Below are positions 46,130 to 55,859 of a stretch of DNA of 64,000 bases, in pieces. The notes beneath the pieces are model-generated. The model made no database searches. It saw only the letters and a program-made list of their open reading frames with translations, and was not told the origin of the DNA. Both the position numbers and the translations under genes were made by a program. How positions within the stretch are numbered: the stretch's first letter is position 1; every line of letters starts with the position of its first letter. The DNA is from Paracoccus thiocyanatus (GTDB lineage: Bacteria; Pseudomonadota; Alphaproteobacteria; Rhodobacterales; Rhodobacteraceae): positions 1 to 64,000 of the forward strand of contig NZ_FTMK01000001.1 of the NCBI RefSeq assembly GCF_900156255.1, read 5' to 3'.

Positions 46130-47584
46130 TTGTCCGGCATCGCCATGCCCGCGCCCGATGCGGCCATCCTGGCCCGCGCGCCCCAGATCGTCGCCGCCCT
46201 GCGCGCGGCCCTGCCCACCGATGCCGTGATCTGGGATCCCGAAGAGACGCGGGCCTATGAATGCGACGCGCTGACCGCCTATCGCTGCCCGCCTTTGGCC
46301 GTGGTGCTGCCGCGCACCACCGCCGAGGTCGCGGCGGCCATGCGCATCTGCCATGACCTGCGGGTGCCGGTCGTGCCGCGCGGCGCCGGAACCTCGCTGG
46401 CCGGGGGGGCGCTGCCCACGGCGGATTGCGTCATCATCGCCACCCTGCGCCTGCGCGACGTGCTGAAGATCGACACCCAGAACCGCTTCATCCGCGTGCA
46501 GACCGGCGTGACCAACCTGTCGGTCAGCGCCGAGTTGGAGGCGCATGGGTTTTTCTATGCGCCCGACCCCTCATCGCAGCTTGCCTGCACCATCGCCGGC
46601 AATATCGCGATGAACTCGGGCGGGGCGCATTGCCTGAAATACGGCGTCACCACCAACAACCTGATGGGCGCCACCGTGGTTCTGCCCACCGGCGAGGTGG
46701 TGGAACTGGGCGGGCCCGAGATGGGGCCTGCGGGCCTGGACCTGCTGGGCCTGCTGTGCGGGTCCGAAGGCCAGCTTGGCATCGTGACCGAGGCGACCTT
46801 GCGCATCCTGCCGCGCCCCGAGGGCGCGCGCCCGGTGCTGATCGGTTTCGACGACCCCGAGGTGGCGGGGGAATGCGTGGCCCGGATCATCCGCTCGGGC
46901 GTGCTGCCGGTCGCCATCGAATACATGGACGATGTCTGCCTGCGCGCGGTCGAGTCCTTTGCCCGTGCCGGCTATCCCGATTGCGCCGCGGTGCTGATCG
47001 TCGAGGTCGAGGGCTCGCCGGCCGAGATCGACCACCAGATCGCCCGCATCCGCGAGATCGCGGGTGCCCTGAACCCGGTGGAATTCCGCGAAAGCCGCAA
47101 TGCCGACGAAGCGATGGCGATCTGGAAGGGCCGCAAGTCGGCCTTTGGCGCCATGGGCCGGCTGGGCGACTATATCTGCCTGGACGGCACCGTGCCGGTG
47201 GGCCAACTGCCCCATACGCTGAAGATGATCGGCGAACTTTCGCGCCAGCACGGGCTGGAGGTCGCGAATGTCTTTCACGCCGGCGACGGCAACATGCATC
47301 CGCTGATCCTCTTCGACGCCAATACGCCCGGCGACCTGGCGCGGGCCGAGGCTTTCGGTGCCGACATCCTGCGGCTTTGCGTCGAGGTCGGCGGCTGCCT
47401 GACCGGCGAGCACGGCGTGGGCATCGAAAAGCGCGACCTGATGGGCAGTCAATATGACGCCCCCGACCTGGATATCCAGATGGCGGTCAAGGACGTGTTC
47501 GACCCGCGCTGGCTGCTGAACCCGGCCAAGGTCTTTCCGCTGGAGGCAAGCCGACCTTGGCGCGAAGGGGGCGCGGGCCGATGA
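46130..47584 (+). CDS. glcD: Glycolate oxidase, FAD-linked subunit GlcD
   Basis: 484-residue flavoprotein that oxidises glycolate to glyoxylate with GlcE and GlcF, passing electrons to the quinone pool. PCMH-type FAD domain motifs PRGAGTSLAGGALP, APDPSSQLACTIAGNIAMNSGGAHCLKYG, GSEGQLGIVTEATLRI, and C-terminal HAGDGNMHP and TGEHGVGIEKRDLM are clear. I chose the TTG at 46130 because GGGAGG lies five or six bases upstream; the ATG at 46145 is an alternative. D-lactate dehydrogenase is a related possibility, but glcE and glcF downstream settle it as the glycolate type. Confidence 0.93.
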   Translation: MSGIAMPAPDAAILARAPQIVAALRAALPTDAVIWDPEETRAYECDALTAYRCPPLAVVLPRTTAEVAAAMRICHDLRVPVVPRGAGTSLAGGALPTADCVIIATLRLRDVLKIDTQNRFIRVQTGVTNLSVSAELEAHGFFYAPDPSSQLACTIAGNIAMNSGGAHCLKYGVTTNNLMGATVVLPTGEVVELGGPEMGPAGLDLLGLLCGSEGQLGIVTEATLRILPRPEGARPVLIGFDDPEVAGECVARIIRSGVLPVAIEYMDDVCLRAVESFARAGYPDCAAVLIVEVEGSPAEIDHQIARIREIAGALNPVEFRESRNADEAMAIWKGRKSAFGAMGRLGDYICLDGTVPVGQLPHTLKMIGELSRQHGLEVANVFHAGDGNMHPLILFDANTPGDLARAEAFGADILRLCVEVGGCLTGEHGVGIEKRDLMGSQYDAPDLDIQMAVKDVFDPRWLLNPAKVFPLEASRPWREGGAGR

Positions 47585-48714
47585 TCCTGGACCATCCCAG
47601 CCGTGCGGCACTGAACCCCGCCAGCGAGGCCGAGCTTGCCGCCCTGATCGCCCAGCGTTTCGCCGCCCGCCAGCCCCTGCGCATCGCCGGCGGCGGCACG
47701 CGGGTCGAAACCGGCGCGGTGCCGGGCGATGTGCTGTCCACCGCCGCCATCGGCGGCGTCGTGACCTATGAGCCGGGCGAGATGACGCTGATCGCCCGCG
47801 CCGGAACGTCCCTGGACGACATCGAGGCCATGCTGGCCGCCGAGGGGCAGGCGCTGGCCTTCGAGCCCGCCGACATGCGCGGCTTGCTGGGCCGCAATGG
47901 CACGCCGACCATCGGCGGCGTGGTCGCGGCCAATGCCAGCGGCCCGCGCCGGCTGCTGGCCGGGGCCTGCCGCGACCATCTGCTGGGGGTGCGCTTCGTC
48001 GACGGCCAGGGCCGGGTGCTGAAGAACGGCGGCCGGGTGATGAAGAACGTCACCGGCCTCGACCTGGGCAAGCTGCTTTGTGGCGCGCATGGCACGCTGG
48101 GCGTGCTGACCGAGGTGGCGCTGAAGACCCTGCCGCACCTGCCCGACCGCTGCACGCTGGGCTTGCACGGCGTCACGGTCGAAGAGGCGGTGGCGATCTT
48201 CTCGGCCGCGCTGGCGACGCCTTTCGAGGTCTCGGGCGCCGCCTTCCGCGACGGCTCGGCCTGGCTGCGGGTCGAGGGGCTGGGGCCGCAGATGACCTAT
48301 CGCCGTGACCGGCTGCTGACCTTGCTGAAACCGCGGGTCGCCGAATTGCTGGACGACGTTTCCACCCTGGCCCTATGGCGCGAGTTGCGCGACCTGGCGC
48401 ATTTCGCCGGTTCCGACGCGCCGCTGTGGCGGGTGCTGGTCAAGCCCAGCGACGCCCCGGCCACGGTGCGGGCCTTGCAGGCGCTGGGGGGCGAGGCATC
48501 GCTCGACTGGGGCGGCGGGCTCGTCTGGTATTGCGGGCCGGGGACCGCGCAAGCGGTGCGGCAGGTGGCGCCCCATGCCACGCTGGTCCGGCGCGGTGGG
48601 CTTGCCGGCCCGGCCTTTCCGCCCCAGGCCCCGGCCGTCGCCCGGCTTTCGGCCGGGCTGCGGCGGGTGTTCGACCCGGCCGGCATCCTCAATCCCGGCC
48701 TGATGGATAGCTGA
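47581..48714 (+). CDS. glcE: Glycolate oxidase, FAD-binding subunit GlcE
   Basis: 377-residue second FAD-binding subunit. Motifs RIAGGGTRVETG, GTPTIGGVVAANASGPRR and MKNVTGLDLGKLLCGAHGTLGVLTEVALK match GlcE. It lacks the C-terminal catalytic cap of GlcD, as usual. The ATG overlaps the glcD stop (TGATG region at 47580-47584), and glcF begins one base after its stop. Confidence 0.94.
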   Translation: MILDHPSRAALNPASEAELAALIAQRFAARQPLRIAGGGTRVETGAVPGDVLSTAAIGGVVTYEPGEMTLIARAGTSLDDIEAMLAAEGQALAFEPADMRGLLGRNGTPTIGGVVAANASGPRRLLAGACRDHLLGVRFVDGQGRVLKNGGRVMKNVTGLDLGKLLCGAHGTLGVLTEVALKTLPHLPDRCTLGLHGVTVEEAVAIFSAALATPFEVSGAAFRDGSAWLRVEGLGPQMTYRRDRLLTLLKPRVAELLDDVSTLALWRELRDLAHFAGSDAPLWRVLVKPSDAPATVRALQALGGEASLDWGGGLVWYCGPGTAQAVRQVAPHATLVRRGGLAGPAFPPQAPAVARLSAGLRRVFDPAGILNPGLMDS

Positions 48715-48715
48715 C

Positions 48716-50011
48716 ATGCAGACCAATTTCACGCCGCAGCAACTGGCCGACCCCGGCACCGCCCGCGCCAATGAAATCCTGCGCTCTTGCGTGCATTGCG
48801 GCTTTTGCACCGCGACCTGCCCGACCTACAAGGTGCTGGGGGATGAGCTGGACAGCCCCCGCGGCCGCATCTACCTGATCAAGGACATGCTGGAAAACGG
48901 CAAGGTCCCCGATGCCAAGACCGTCGGCCATATCGACCGCTGCCTGTCCTGCCTGTCCTGCATGACCACCTGTCCCTCGGGCGTGCATTACATGCATCTG
49001 GTGGACCATGCGCGCGAATATATCGAAAAGACCTATCGCCGCCCCATGGGTGAACGGGCGCTGCGCTGGCTGTTGGCGCGCATCCTGCCCTATCCGGGGC
49101 GGTTTCGGCTGGCGCTGATGGGCGCAAAGCTGGCGCGGCCGTTCCGCCGGCTGGTGCCGGATGCGCGGCTGCGGGCGATGCTGGACATGGCGCCCCGCGA
49201 CATCCCGCCGCCCAGCCTGAACGACCGCCCGCAGGTCTTTGCTGCGCAGGGCCCGCGCCGCAAGCGGGTGGCGCTGCTGATCGGCTGCGCGCAAAGGGCG
49301 CTGAACACCGACATCAACGACGCGACCATCCGGCTTCTGCGCCGGCATGGCTGCGAGGTGGTGATCCCGCGCGGCCTGGGCTGCTGCGGCGCGCTGACCC
49401 ATCACATGGGCAAGACCGACGAAAGCCACGCCATGGCCGCCGCCAATATCCGCGCGCTGATGGCCGAGGTCGCGGGCGAGGGGCTGGACGCGGTCGTCAT
49501 CAACACCTCGGGCTGCGGCACCACGGTCAAGGATTACGGGCATATGTTCGAAAACGATCCGCTCGCGGCCGATGCCGCGCGGGTCGGGGCCTTGGCCAGG
49601 GACATCACCGAGGTGATGGCCGATCTGGGCCTGCGCGAGCCCGGCCATGCCCAGCCCCTGCGGGTGGGGTATCACGCCGCCTGTTCCTTGCAGCACGGCC
49701 AGCAGATCCGCAGCGCGCCCAAGGAATTGCTGGCCGCCGCCGGCTTTACCGTGCTGGAGCCCAGGGACGCGCATATCTGCTGCGGCTCGGCCGGCACCTA
49801 TAACCTGATGCAGCCGGCGATTTCGGCCGAGCTCAAGCGCCGCAAGGTCGAGACGCTGGAGGCGCTGACCCCGCAGGTCATCAGCGCCGGCAATATCGGC
49901 TGCATGATGCAGATCGGCTCGGGCACCGGGGTGCCGGTGGTCCATACCGCCGAACTGCTGGATTGGGCCACCGGCGGGCCAAGGCCGCGGGCGCTGGCGG
50001 GCACGGCCTAG
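48716..50011 (+). CDS. glcF: Glycolate oxidase, iron-sulfur subunit GlcF
   Basis: 431 residues. Two [4Fe-4S] motifs at the N-terminus, CVHCGFCTATCPTYK and CLSCLSCMTTCPSG, carry electrons from the flavins; two CCG domains follow (GLGCCGALTHHMGK and ICCGSAGTYNLMQP), typical of membrane-associated oxidoreductase subunits. Last gene of glcDEF, followed by a strong terminator at 50043-50080. Confidence 0.94.
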   Translation: MQTNFTPQQLADPGTARANEILRSCVHCGFCTATCPTYKVLGDELDSPRGRIYLIKDMLENGKVPDAKTVGHIDRCLSCLSCMTTCPSGVHYMHLVDHAREYIEKTYRRPMGERALRWLLARILPYPGRFRLALMGAKLARPFRRLVPDARLRAMLDMAPRDIPPPSLNDRPQVFAAQGPRRKRVALLIGCAQRALNTDINDATIRLLRRHGCEVVIPRGLGCCGALTHHMGKTDESHAMAAANIRALMAEVAGEGLDAVVINTSGCGTTVKDYGHMFENDPLAADAARVGALARDITEVMADLGLREPGHAQPLRVGYHAACSLQHGQQIRSAPKELLAAAGFTVLEPRDAHICCGSAGTYNLMQPAISAELKRRKVETLEALTPQVISAGNIGCMMQIGSGTGVPVVHTAELLDWATGGPRPRALAGTA

Positions 50012-50042
50012 CGGGCGCGCCAAATACCCGGCCCGGACATGC

Positions 50043-50080
50043 GAACGGCGGCCCCAACCGGGCCGCCGTTCCCTTTCCTT
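50043..50080 (+). terminator. Terminator after glcDEF
   Basis: GAACGGCGGCCC pairs perfectly with GGGCCGCCGTTC (12-base stem, five-base loop), followed by CCTTTCCTT. It lies between the convergent glcF and cysNC genes; only the plus-strand side has a T-rich tail. Confidence 0.82.
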
Positions 50081-50098
50081 AACCGCAAAGGGCGGGCG

Positions 50099-52021
50099 TC
50101 AGCTCATCTCGCGCAGCACGTATTGCACGATGCGCTCGGCCGCGTCCTCGGGGGTCAGGTCCACCGTGTTGACCGTCAGTTCGGCCTGCTGCGGCTGCTC
50201 ATATGGGCTGTCGATGCCGGTGAAGTTCTTCAACTGGCCGGCCCGCGCCTTTTTATACAGGCCCTTGACGTCGCGGGCCTCGGCCACCTCCAGGGGCGTG
50301 TCCACGAAGACCTCGACGAACTCGCCCGGCGCCATCAGGTCGCGCACCATCTGCCGTTCCGAACGGAAGGGCGAGATGAAGGCGGTCAGCACGATCAGCC
50401 CGGCATCGGTCATCAGCCGCGCCACCTCGCCCACGCGGCGGATGTTTTCCACCCGGTCGGCATCGGTAAAGCCCAGGTCGCGGTTCAGCCCGTGGCGGAT
50501 GTTGTCGCCGTCCAGCAGGAAGGTGTGCTTGCCAAGCGCGTGCAGCTTTTTCTCGACGATATTGGCGATGGTGGACTTGCCCGAACCCGACAGGCCGGTG
50601 AACCAGATCACCGCCGGCTTCTGGTTCTTCAGCGCCGCATGGGCATCGCGGTTCACGTCCAGCGCCTGCCAGTGGATGTTCTGCGACCGGCGCAGGGCGA
50701 AATGGATCATCCCCGCCGCCACCGTGGCATTGGTCATGCGGTCGATCAGGATAAAGCCGCCCAGGTCGGGGTTCTGGGCATAGGCTTCGAACGGGAGCGG
50801 CCGGTCGGTCGAGATATTGACCACGCCGATGGCATTCAGCCCCAGCGTCTTGCTGGCCAGATGCTCCAGCGTGTTGACGTTGACCTCATACTTCGGCTCG
50901 GTGACGGTGGCCGTCGCCATCTGGGTGCCGATCTTCAGCAGATAGGGGCGGCCCGGCAGCATTTCCTGTTCGGCCATCCAGACCAGCGTCGCTTCGAACT
51001 GGTCGGCGACCTCGCAGGGCTGGTCCGATTGCACGATCACGTCGCCGCGCGAACAGTCGATCTCGTCGGCGAAGGTCAGCGTCACCGACTGGCCGGCAAC
51101 CGCCAGGTCCAGCGCGCCGTCATAGGTGACGATTTCCTTGACCGTCGTGGTCTTGCCCGAGGGCAGCACCCGGATCGCATCGCCCGGCCGCACCTGGCCC
51201 GCGCCGATCTGGCCGGCAAAGCCGCGGAAATCCAGGTTCGGCCGGTTCACCCATTGCACCGCCATGCGGAACGGATGCTCCAGCATCTGGGCGTCGCTGA
51301 CCGGCGCTTCCTCCAGATGGCCCAGCAGCGTCGGGCCCTGATACCAGGGCATGCTGGGGCTGGGTTCGACGATATTGTCGCCCTTGAGCCCCGAGATCGG
51401 GATCGGCAAAAAGCTGTCCATGCCGATCTGCTTGGCGAAATGGCTGTAGTCGCTGACGATTTCATAGAACCGCTCGGCCGAGTAATCGACCAGGTCCATC
51501 TTGTTCACCGCCAGCACCACGTTCTTGATGCCCAGAAGGTTCACCAGATAGCTGTGCCGCCGGGTCTGGGTCAGCACGCCCTGGCGCGCGTCGATCAGGA
51601 TCACCGCCAGGTCGGCGGTCGAGGCGCCGGTGACCATGTTGCGGGTATATTGTTCATGGCCGGGCGTGTCGGCGACGATGAACTTGCGCTTGTCGGTGGC
51701 GAAAAAGCGATAGGCCACGTCGATGGTGATGCCCTGTTCGCGTTCCGCGGCCAGCCCGTCCACCAGCAGGGCGAAGTCGATTTCGCCGCCCTGGGTGCCC
51801 ACCACCTTGGAATCGCTTTCCAGGCTGGCAAGCTGGTCTTCGAAGATCATCTTGCTGTCGTAAAGCAGCCGGCCGATCAGCGTCGATTTGCCGTCATCGA
51901 CCGAGCCGCAGGTGATGAAGCGCAGCATGGTCTTGTGCTGGTGCTTCAGCAGATAGGCGTCGATATCCTGCGCGATCAGCGCGTCGGTGACATAGACGGG
52001 GTCCTTCATCTCGTGGTTCAT
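50099..52021 (-). CDS. cysNC: Bifunctional sulfate adenylyltransferase subunit 1 / adenylylsulfate kinase
   Basis: 640-residue fusion. The N-terminal CysN part is an EF-Tu-like GTPase ([42 protein letters not shown]) that drives APS formation by CysD; the C-terminal 190 residues are APS kinase with a P-loop ([14 protein letters not shown]) and [15 protein letters not shown], making PAPS. The fusion is common in alphaproteobacteria. It follows cysD by one base on the minus strand. PAPS kinase presence implies sulfation or PAPS-based assimilation; many relatives reduce APS directly, so PAPS may serve sulfotransferases. Confidence 0.96.
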   Translation of the reverse strand: MNHEMKDPVYVTDALIAQDIDAYLLKHQHKTMLRFITCGSVDDGKSTLIGRLLYDSKMIFEDQLASLESDSKVVGTQGGEIDFALLVDGLAAEREQGITIDVAYRFFATDKRKFIVADTPGHEQYTRNMVTGASTADLAVILIDARQGVLTQTRRHSYLVNLLGIKNVVLAVNKMDLVDYSAERFYEIVSDYSHFAKQIGMDSFLPIPISGLKGDNIVEPSPSMPWYQGPTLLGHLEEAPVSDAQMLEHPFRMAVQWVNRPNLDFRGFAGQIGAGQVRPGDAIRVLPSGKTTTVKEIVTYDGALDLAVAGQSVTLTFADEIDCSRGDVIVQSDQPCEVADQFEATLVWMAEQEMLPGRPYLLKIGTQMATATVTEPKYEVNVNTLEHLASKTLGLNAIGVVNISTDRPLPFEAYAQNPDLGGFILIDRMTNATVAAGMIHFALRRSQNIHWQALDVNRDAHAALKNQKPAVIWFTGLSGSGKSTIANIVEKKLHALGKHTFLLDGDNIRHGLNRDLGFTDADRVENIRRVGEVARLMTDAGLIVLTAFISPFRSERQMVRDLMAPGEFVEVFVDTPLEVAEARDVKGLYKKARAGQLKNFTGIDSPYEQPQQAELTVNTVDLTPEDAAERIVQYVLREMS

Positions 52022-52022
52022 C

Positions 52023-52958
52023 TCAGAAATACCCCTCTTGCTTCTTCTTCTCCATCGAGGCGGACTGGTCGTGGTCGATGGCGCGGCCCTGGCGTTCGGA
52101 CGTGGTGGTCAGCAGCATTTCCTGGATGACTTCCGGCAGGGTGCGGGCGTTCGATTCCACCGCGCCGGTCAACGGATAGCAGCCCAGCGTGCGGAAGCGC
52201 ACCGATTTCATCATCGGCTGCTCGCCCTCGTGCAGGCGGAAGCGGTCGTCATCGACCATGATCAGCAACCCGTCGCGTTCCACGACCGGCCGCAGGTCCG
52301 AGAAATACAGCGGCACGATGTCGATGTTTTCCAGGTGGATATATTGCCAGATGTCCAGTTCGGTCCAGTTCGACAGCGGAAAGACCCGGATCGATTCGCC
52401 CTTGCCCTTGCGGGTGTTGTAAAGCTTCCACAGCTCGGGGCGCTGGTTCTTGGGGTCCCAGCGGTGATTGGCCGAGCGGAACGAGAACACGCGTTCCTTG
52501 GCGCGCGACTTTTCTTCGTCCCGGCGCGCGCCGCCGAAGGCCACGTCGAAATTGTACTTGGTCAGCGCCTGTTTCAGCCCGTCGGTCTTCCACATGTCGG
52601 TATGCAGGCTGCCATGGTCAAAGGGGTTGATGCCCTGTTCCATCGCCTCGGGGTTGTGGTGGACGATCAGGTCCATCCCGGCCTGCGCCGCGGCGCGGTC
52701 GCGCAGTTCGTACATGGCGCGGAATTTCCAGGTGGTGTCGACATGCAGCAGCGGAAAGGGCGGCGGCGCGGGGAAGAACGCCTTTTTCGCCAGATGCAGC
52801 ATGCAGGCCGAATCCTTGCCCACCGAATACAGCATCACCGGGTTGTCGGCGGCGGCAACGACTTCGCGCATGATCTGGATGCTTTCGGCCTCTAGCCGCT
52901 GAAGATGGGTCAGCATGGCCGCCTGACCCCCGGTTTCGATGACGGATTGGCTGTTCAT
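52023..52958 (-). CDS. cysD: Sulfate adenylyltransferase subunit 2
   Basis: 311-residue catalytic subunit of ATP sulfurylase. The PP-loop of the ATP-pyrophosphatase fold is [18 protein letters not shown] (residues about 45-62); [36 protein letters not shown] and [15 protein letters not shown] are standard for CysD. First gene of cysD-cysNC. Its upstream region is shared with the divergent glpD. Confidence 0.96.
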   Translation of the reverse strand: MNSQSVIETGGQAAMLTHLQRLEAESIQIMREVVAAADNPVMLYSVGKDSACMLHLAKKAFFPAPPPFPLLHVDTTWKFRAMYELRDRAAAQAGMDLIVHHNPEAMEQGINPFDHGSLHTDMWKTDGLKQALTKYNFDVAFGGARRDEEKSRAKERVFSFRSANHRWDPKNQRPELWKLYNTRKGKGESIRVFPLSNWTELDIWQYIHLENIDIVPLYFSDLRPVVERDGLLIMVDDDRFRLHEGEQPMMKSVRFRTLGCYPLTGAVESNARTLPEVIQEMLLTTTSERQGRAIDHDQSASMEKKKQEGYF

Positions 52959-53255
52959 CTGGATGGCCCCTGTTCTAGGATGCGCCGTCCTTGCCAGATT
53001 TTCCCGCCAAGACCAAGACCGCCGGGTGCGAAACCGGCAATGTCATGCCGGAAAGCCCGCCGGGATGCTGCATTGCGGCAACGGGGCGGGCCGCAGGCGC
53101 CTTGTCGCGACGGGGCGGGACGCCCAGCCAAGCCCGCGCCAGGCAGGCGCCGCCGCAACCCGGACGCCCGGTCCCGCCGCGGGCGCAAGCCGCGCTTGAC
53201 GAAACCGCCGCCAGGCGCTTGGGTGGCAGCCTGGACGGAAGGACGGGGGACCGGC
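52959..53255. other. Divergent intergenic region, cysD / glpD
   Basis: This 297-base gap must hold both promoters. A TTGACG at 53197-53202 on the plus strand has no good -10 partner, and nothing clear is seen for cysD. No CysB- or GlpR-like operator is recognisable. Long reading frames across it are antisense shadows without ribosome-binding sites. Confidence 0.5.
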
Positions 53256-54827
53256 GTGTCATCCTCAGCGCGGCAATGGGACGATCTTTTCATCATCGGC
53301 GGCGGGGTCAACGGGTGCGGCATCGCGCGGGACGCGGCCGGGCGCGGGCTTTCCGTCACCCTGGCCGAGATGGGCGACCTGGCCCAGGCGACCTCTTCGG
53401 CATCGACCAAGCTGTTCCATGGCGGGCTGCGCTATCTTGAGTTCTTCGAGTTCCGGCTGGTGCGCGAGGCCCTGGAAGAGCGCGAGATCCTGCTGGCCGC
53501 CATGCCGCATATTTCCTGGCCGATGCGTTTCGTGCTGCCCTGGTCGGCCGACATGCGGTTTCCGGGCGACACGCCCACCTCGCGCATCCTGTCCGTCGCC
53601 ATGCCCTGGCTGCGCGGCCGCCGTCCGGCCTGGCTGATCCGGCTGGGGCTGTTTCTTTACGACCACCTGGGCGGGCGCAAGATCCTGGCCGGAACCAGGC
53701 GGCTGGACCTGTCGCGCGATCCGCTGGGGCAGCCGCTGAAGCCGGGCTTTCGCCGGGGCTGGGAATATTCCGATTGCTGGGTGCAGGACGCGCGGCTGGT
53801 GGTGCTGAATGCCCGCGACGCCCAGGCGCGCGGCGCGACCATCCTGACCCGCACCCGCGTCACCCATGCCAAGCGCGCCGGGGCCGGCTGGCGCATCACC
53901 ACCCAGGGGCAGGACGGCACCCGCATCCATCATGCGCGGGCCCTGGTCAACGCCGCCGGGCCCTGGGTGGGCGAGGTGATCCGCGACGTGGCGCAGGTGC
54001 CGGCCACGGGGAATGTGCGCCTGGTGCGCGGCAGCCATATCGTCGTGCCGCGGCTTTACGACCACGACCGCTGCTATTTCTTCCAGGGCACGGATGGGCG
54101 GATCATCTTCGCCATCCCCTTCGAGCAGGATTTCACCCTGATCGGCACCACCGACATGGACCATCACGCCCCGCCCGACCAAGCGCGCTGTTCACAGGCC
54201 GAGCGTGATTACCTTTGCGCCTTTGCCAGCCAGTATTTCGCCGCGCCGGTGACGCCCGACCAGGTGGTCTGGACCTATTCCGGGGTGCGGCCGCTTTATG
54301 ATGACGGCGCCAAATCGGCGACCGCGGCGACGCGGGACTATGTGCTTGGCCTGGACGATGCGGGCGCGCCGCTGCTGAACGTCTTTGGCGGCAAGATCAC
54401 CACCTATCGCCGCCTGGCCGAGGCCGCGATGGCCAGGCTTGCGCCCTTCTTCCCGCAGGCGGGCGGCGACTGGACGGCCGGGGTGCCGCTGCCGGGCGGG
54501 GATTTCCCGGTGGACGGCGCCGCCGACCTGCTGGCCCGGCTGCGGGCCGCCCATCCCTTTCTGCCCGCGCGCCTGGCGCGCCGGCTGGTGCGCAGCTATG
54601 GGACCGACGCGTTCCTGCTGCTGGACGGGGCCGCCAGCATGGCCGATATGGGCCGCGATTTCGGCGCCGGCCTGACCGAGGCCGAGGTGTCCTGGCTGCT
54701 GCGCCAGGAATTTGCCCGCAGCGCCGAAGACATCCTGTGGCGCCGCAGCAAGCTGGGCCTGCATATGGACGACACGCAGCGCCGGGCGCTGGACAGCTAT
54801 CTGCGCGCAAGGCTGGCGGCGCCCTAG
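53256..54827 (+). CDS. glpD: Aerobic glycerol-3-phosphate dehydrogenase
   Basis: 523-residue FAD enzyme of the inner membrane surface that oxidises glycerol 3-phosphate to dihydroxyacetone phosphate and reduces quinone. FAD-binding LFIIGGGVNGCGIARDAAGRG, the family motif TSSASTKLFHGGLRYLE, GPWVGEVIRD, GTTDMDH and the C-terminal helical domain with WRRSKLGLHM are present. Start is the GTG at 53256, with GGGGGA five bases upstream; a longer frame back to 52905 has no family similarity. No glpF, glpK or glpR is adjacent. Confidence 0.94.
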   Translation: MSSSARQWDDLFIIGGGVNGCGIARDAAGRGLSVTLAEMGDLAQATSSASTKLFHGGLRYLEFFEFRLVREALEEREILLAAMPHISWPMRFVLPWSADMRFPGDTPTSRILSVAMPWLRGRRPAWLIRLGLFLYDHLGGRKILAGTRRLDLSRDPLGQPLKPGFRRGWEYSDCWVQDARLVVLNARDAQARGATILTRTRVTHAKRAGAGWRITTQGQDGTRIHHARALVNAAGPWVGEVIRDVAQVPATGNVRLVRGSHIVVPRLYDHDRCYFFQGTDGRIIFAIPFEQDFTLIGTTDMDHHAPPDQARCSQAERDYLCAFASQYFAAPVTPDQVVWTYSGVRPLYDDGAKSATAATRDYVLGLDDAGAPLLNVFGGKITTYRRLAEAAMARLAPFFPQAGGDWTAGVPLPGGDFPVDGAADLLARLRAAHPFLPARLARRLVRSYGTDAFLLLDGAASMADMGRDFGAGLTEAEVSWLLRQEFARSAEDILWRRSKLGLHMDDTQRRALDSYLRARLAAP

Positions 54828-54854
54828 CGGGCTTTCACCCGGCCGGCGCCAGGC

Positions 54855-55859
54855 TCAATGGCCCGGCGCGTCGGCGTCCAGCGGCCCGGTCTCGCGGTCG
54901 AAAGCCGCCTGCCACTGGGCCAGCAGCGCCGAGGCACCGTCGCGCCGTGCCGCCTGGCGCAGGGCGATGCGCAGCGCCGCGCGGCCATGGCGGTCGCCCG
55001 GCTCGGCCAGGGCCGAGGGCGGGTTGCCCGCCTTCAGCGCCGCCCAGGCCCTGTCCTTGAGCGTATTGCGCCCGGCATCGCCCCAATCGGCCAGCATGGC
55101 CTGGAAGCTGGCAAAGGCGGCCGCGTCGAAATCGCGGTCCTGGCCCAGGCTGTCCATGACCGGGCTGGCGGGGTGCAGGCCGGCCACCGGCACCAGGCCG
55201 GGCGGGATCGGCGTATTGGCGGAATGGGTGCGGCGCGTGCGCAAAAGCGGCGGCAGGATATGCGTATGCGGCCCGATGGGCGACACGCCGCCGGTATCCG
55301 GCCCGCCGATCTTTTGCCAGACCTCGATCCGGCCGATGCGGGTCAGCGCCACCCGATGCGGATGCGCGGGCAGGATCGCCGCCATCGCCCGGCTTTCCGG
55401 GTCGAGGACCGAGCGGCCGCATTCCGCCCGCAGCCGCGCGATCAGCGCCGGATCGTCGCTGCGGATGCAGAAATCCACCTGCGGCTGGTCCAGCCCCAGG
55501 TCGAACAGCACCGCCCCGCGATCCTGGTCGCGCAGCGCGCCCGCGTCGGGGCCAAGCTCGGTCAGCACCTGTCGCCGCGCAGTTCCCAGCCGCCCCTCGG
55601 GCAGGCACAGCGCGACGCCCTGCTGCCAGCGATGCGGCCGCGGGCTCAGCGCCTCCCATGCCACGGGGGTCAGGTCGGTCAGGTCGTCCAGCCGCACCCC
55701 GCCGCGTTCGGTGACGATGCCGCAGCCGTCCAGCGGCCGCGGCGGCGGATCGCCCGCGACATGGTGGAATTCGGCGATGGCGCCGAACGAGCCCATGGAC
55801 CATCCGGCCCCGGTATCGGTCATCAGCGCGGCCAGGCGCGCGGTCAGCATGCCGGTCAT
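54855..55859 (-). CDS. Uncharacterised protein, last gene of the B12 uptake operon
   Basis: 334-residue soluble-looking protein with no signal peptide or membrane segment. I do not recognise the family. Noticeable segments are GWSMGSFGAIAEFHH near residue 20, DQPQVDFCIRSDD, a His/Arg-rich centre (LPAHPHRVALTRIGRIEVWQ, then IGPHTHILPPLLRTRRTH) and an Ala-rich charged C-terminus. Its ATG overlaps the stop of the ATPase gene (ATGA at 55859-55856), so it is translated with the cobalamin transporter and should be under the same riboswitch. A role in cobalamin handling in the cytoplasm is suggested by position only. Confidence 0.78.
   Translation of the reverse strand: MTGMLTARLAALMTDTGAGWSMGSFGAIAEFHHVAGDPPPRPLDGCGIVTERGGVRLDDLTDLTPVAWEALSPRPHRWQQGVALCLPEGRLGTARRQVLTELGPDAGALRDQDRGAVLFDLGLDQPQVDFCIRSDDPALIARLRAECGRSVLDPESRAMAAILPAHPHRVALTRIGRIEVWQKIGGPDTGGVSPIGPHTHILPPLLRTRRTHSANTPIPPGLVPVAGLHPASPVMDSLGQDRDFDAAAFASFQAMLADWGDAGRNTLKDRAWAALKAGNPPSALAEPGDRHGRAALRIALRQAARRDGASALLAQWQAAFDRETGPLDADAPGH

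Noticed and set aside
50039..52129. 696-residue plus-strand reading frame opposite cysNC
   Set aside because: Shadow of a strongly conserved enzyme; His/Arg-rich noise.
52905..53255. N-terminal extension of GlpD back to 52905
   Set aside because: Overlaps cysD on the other strand and the shared promoter gap; GlpD similarity and a ribosome-binding site begin at 53256.
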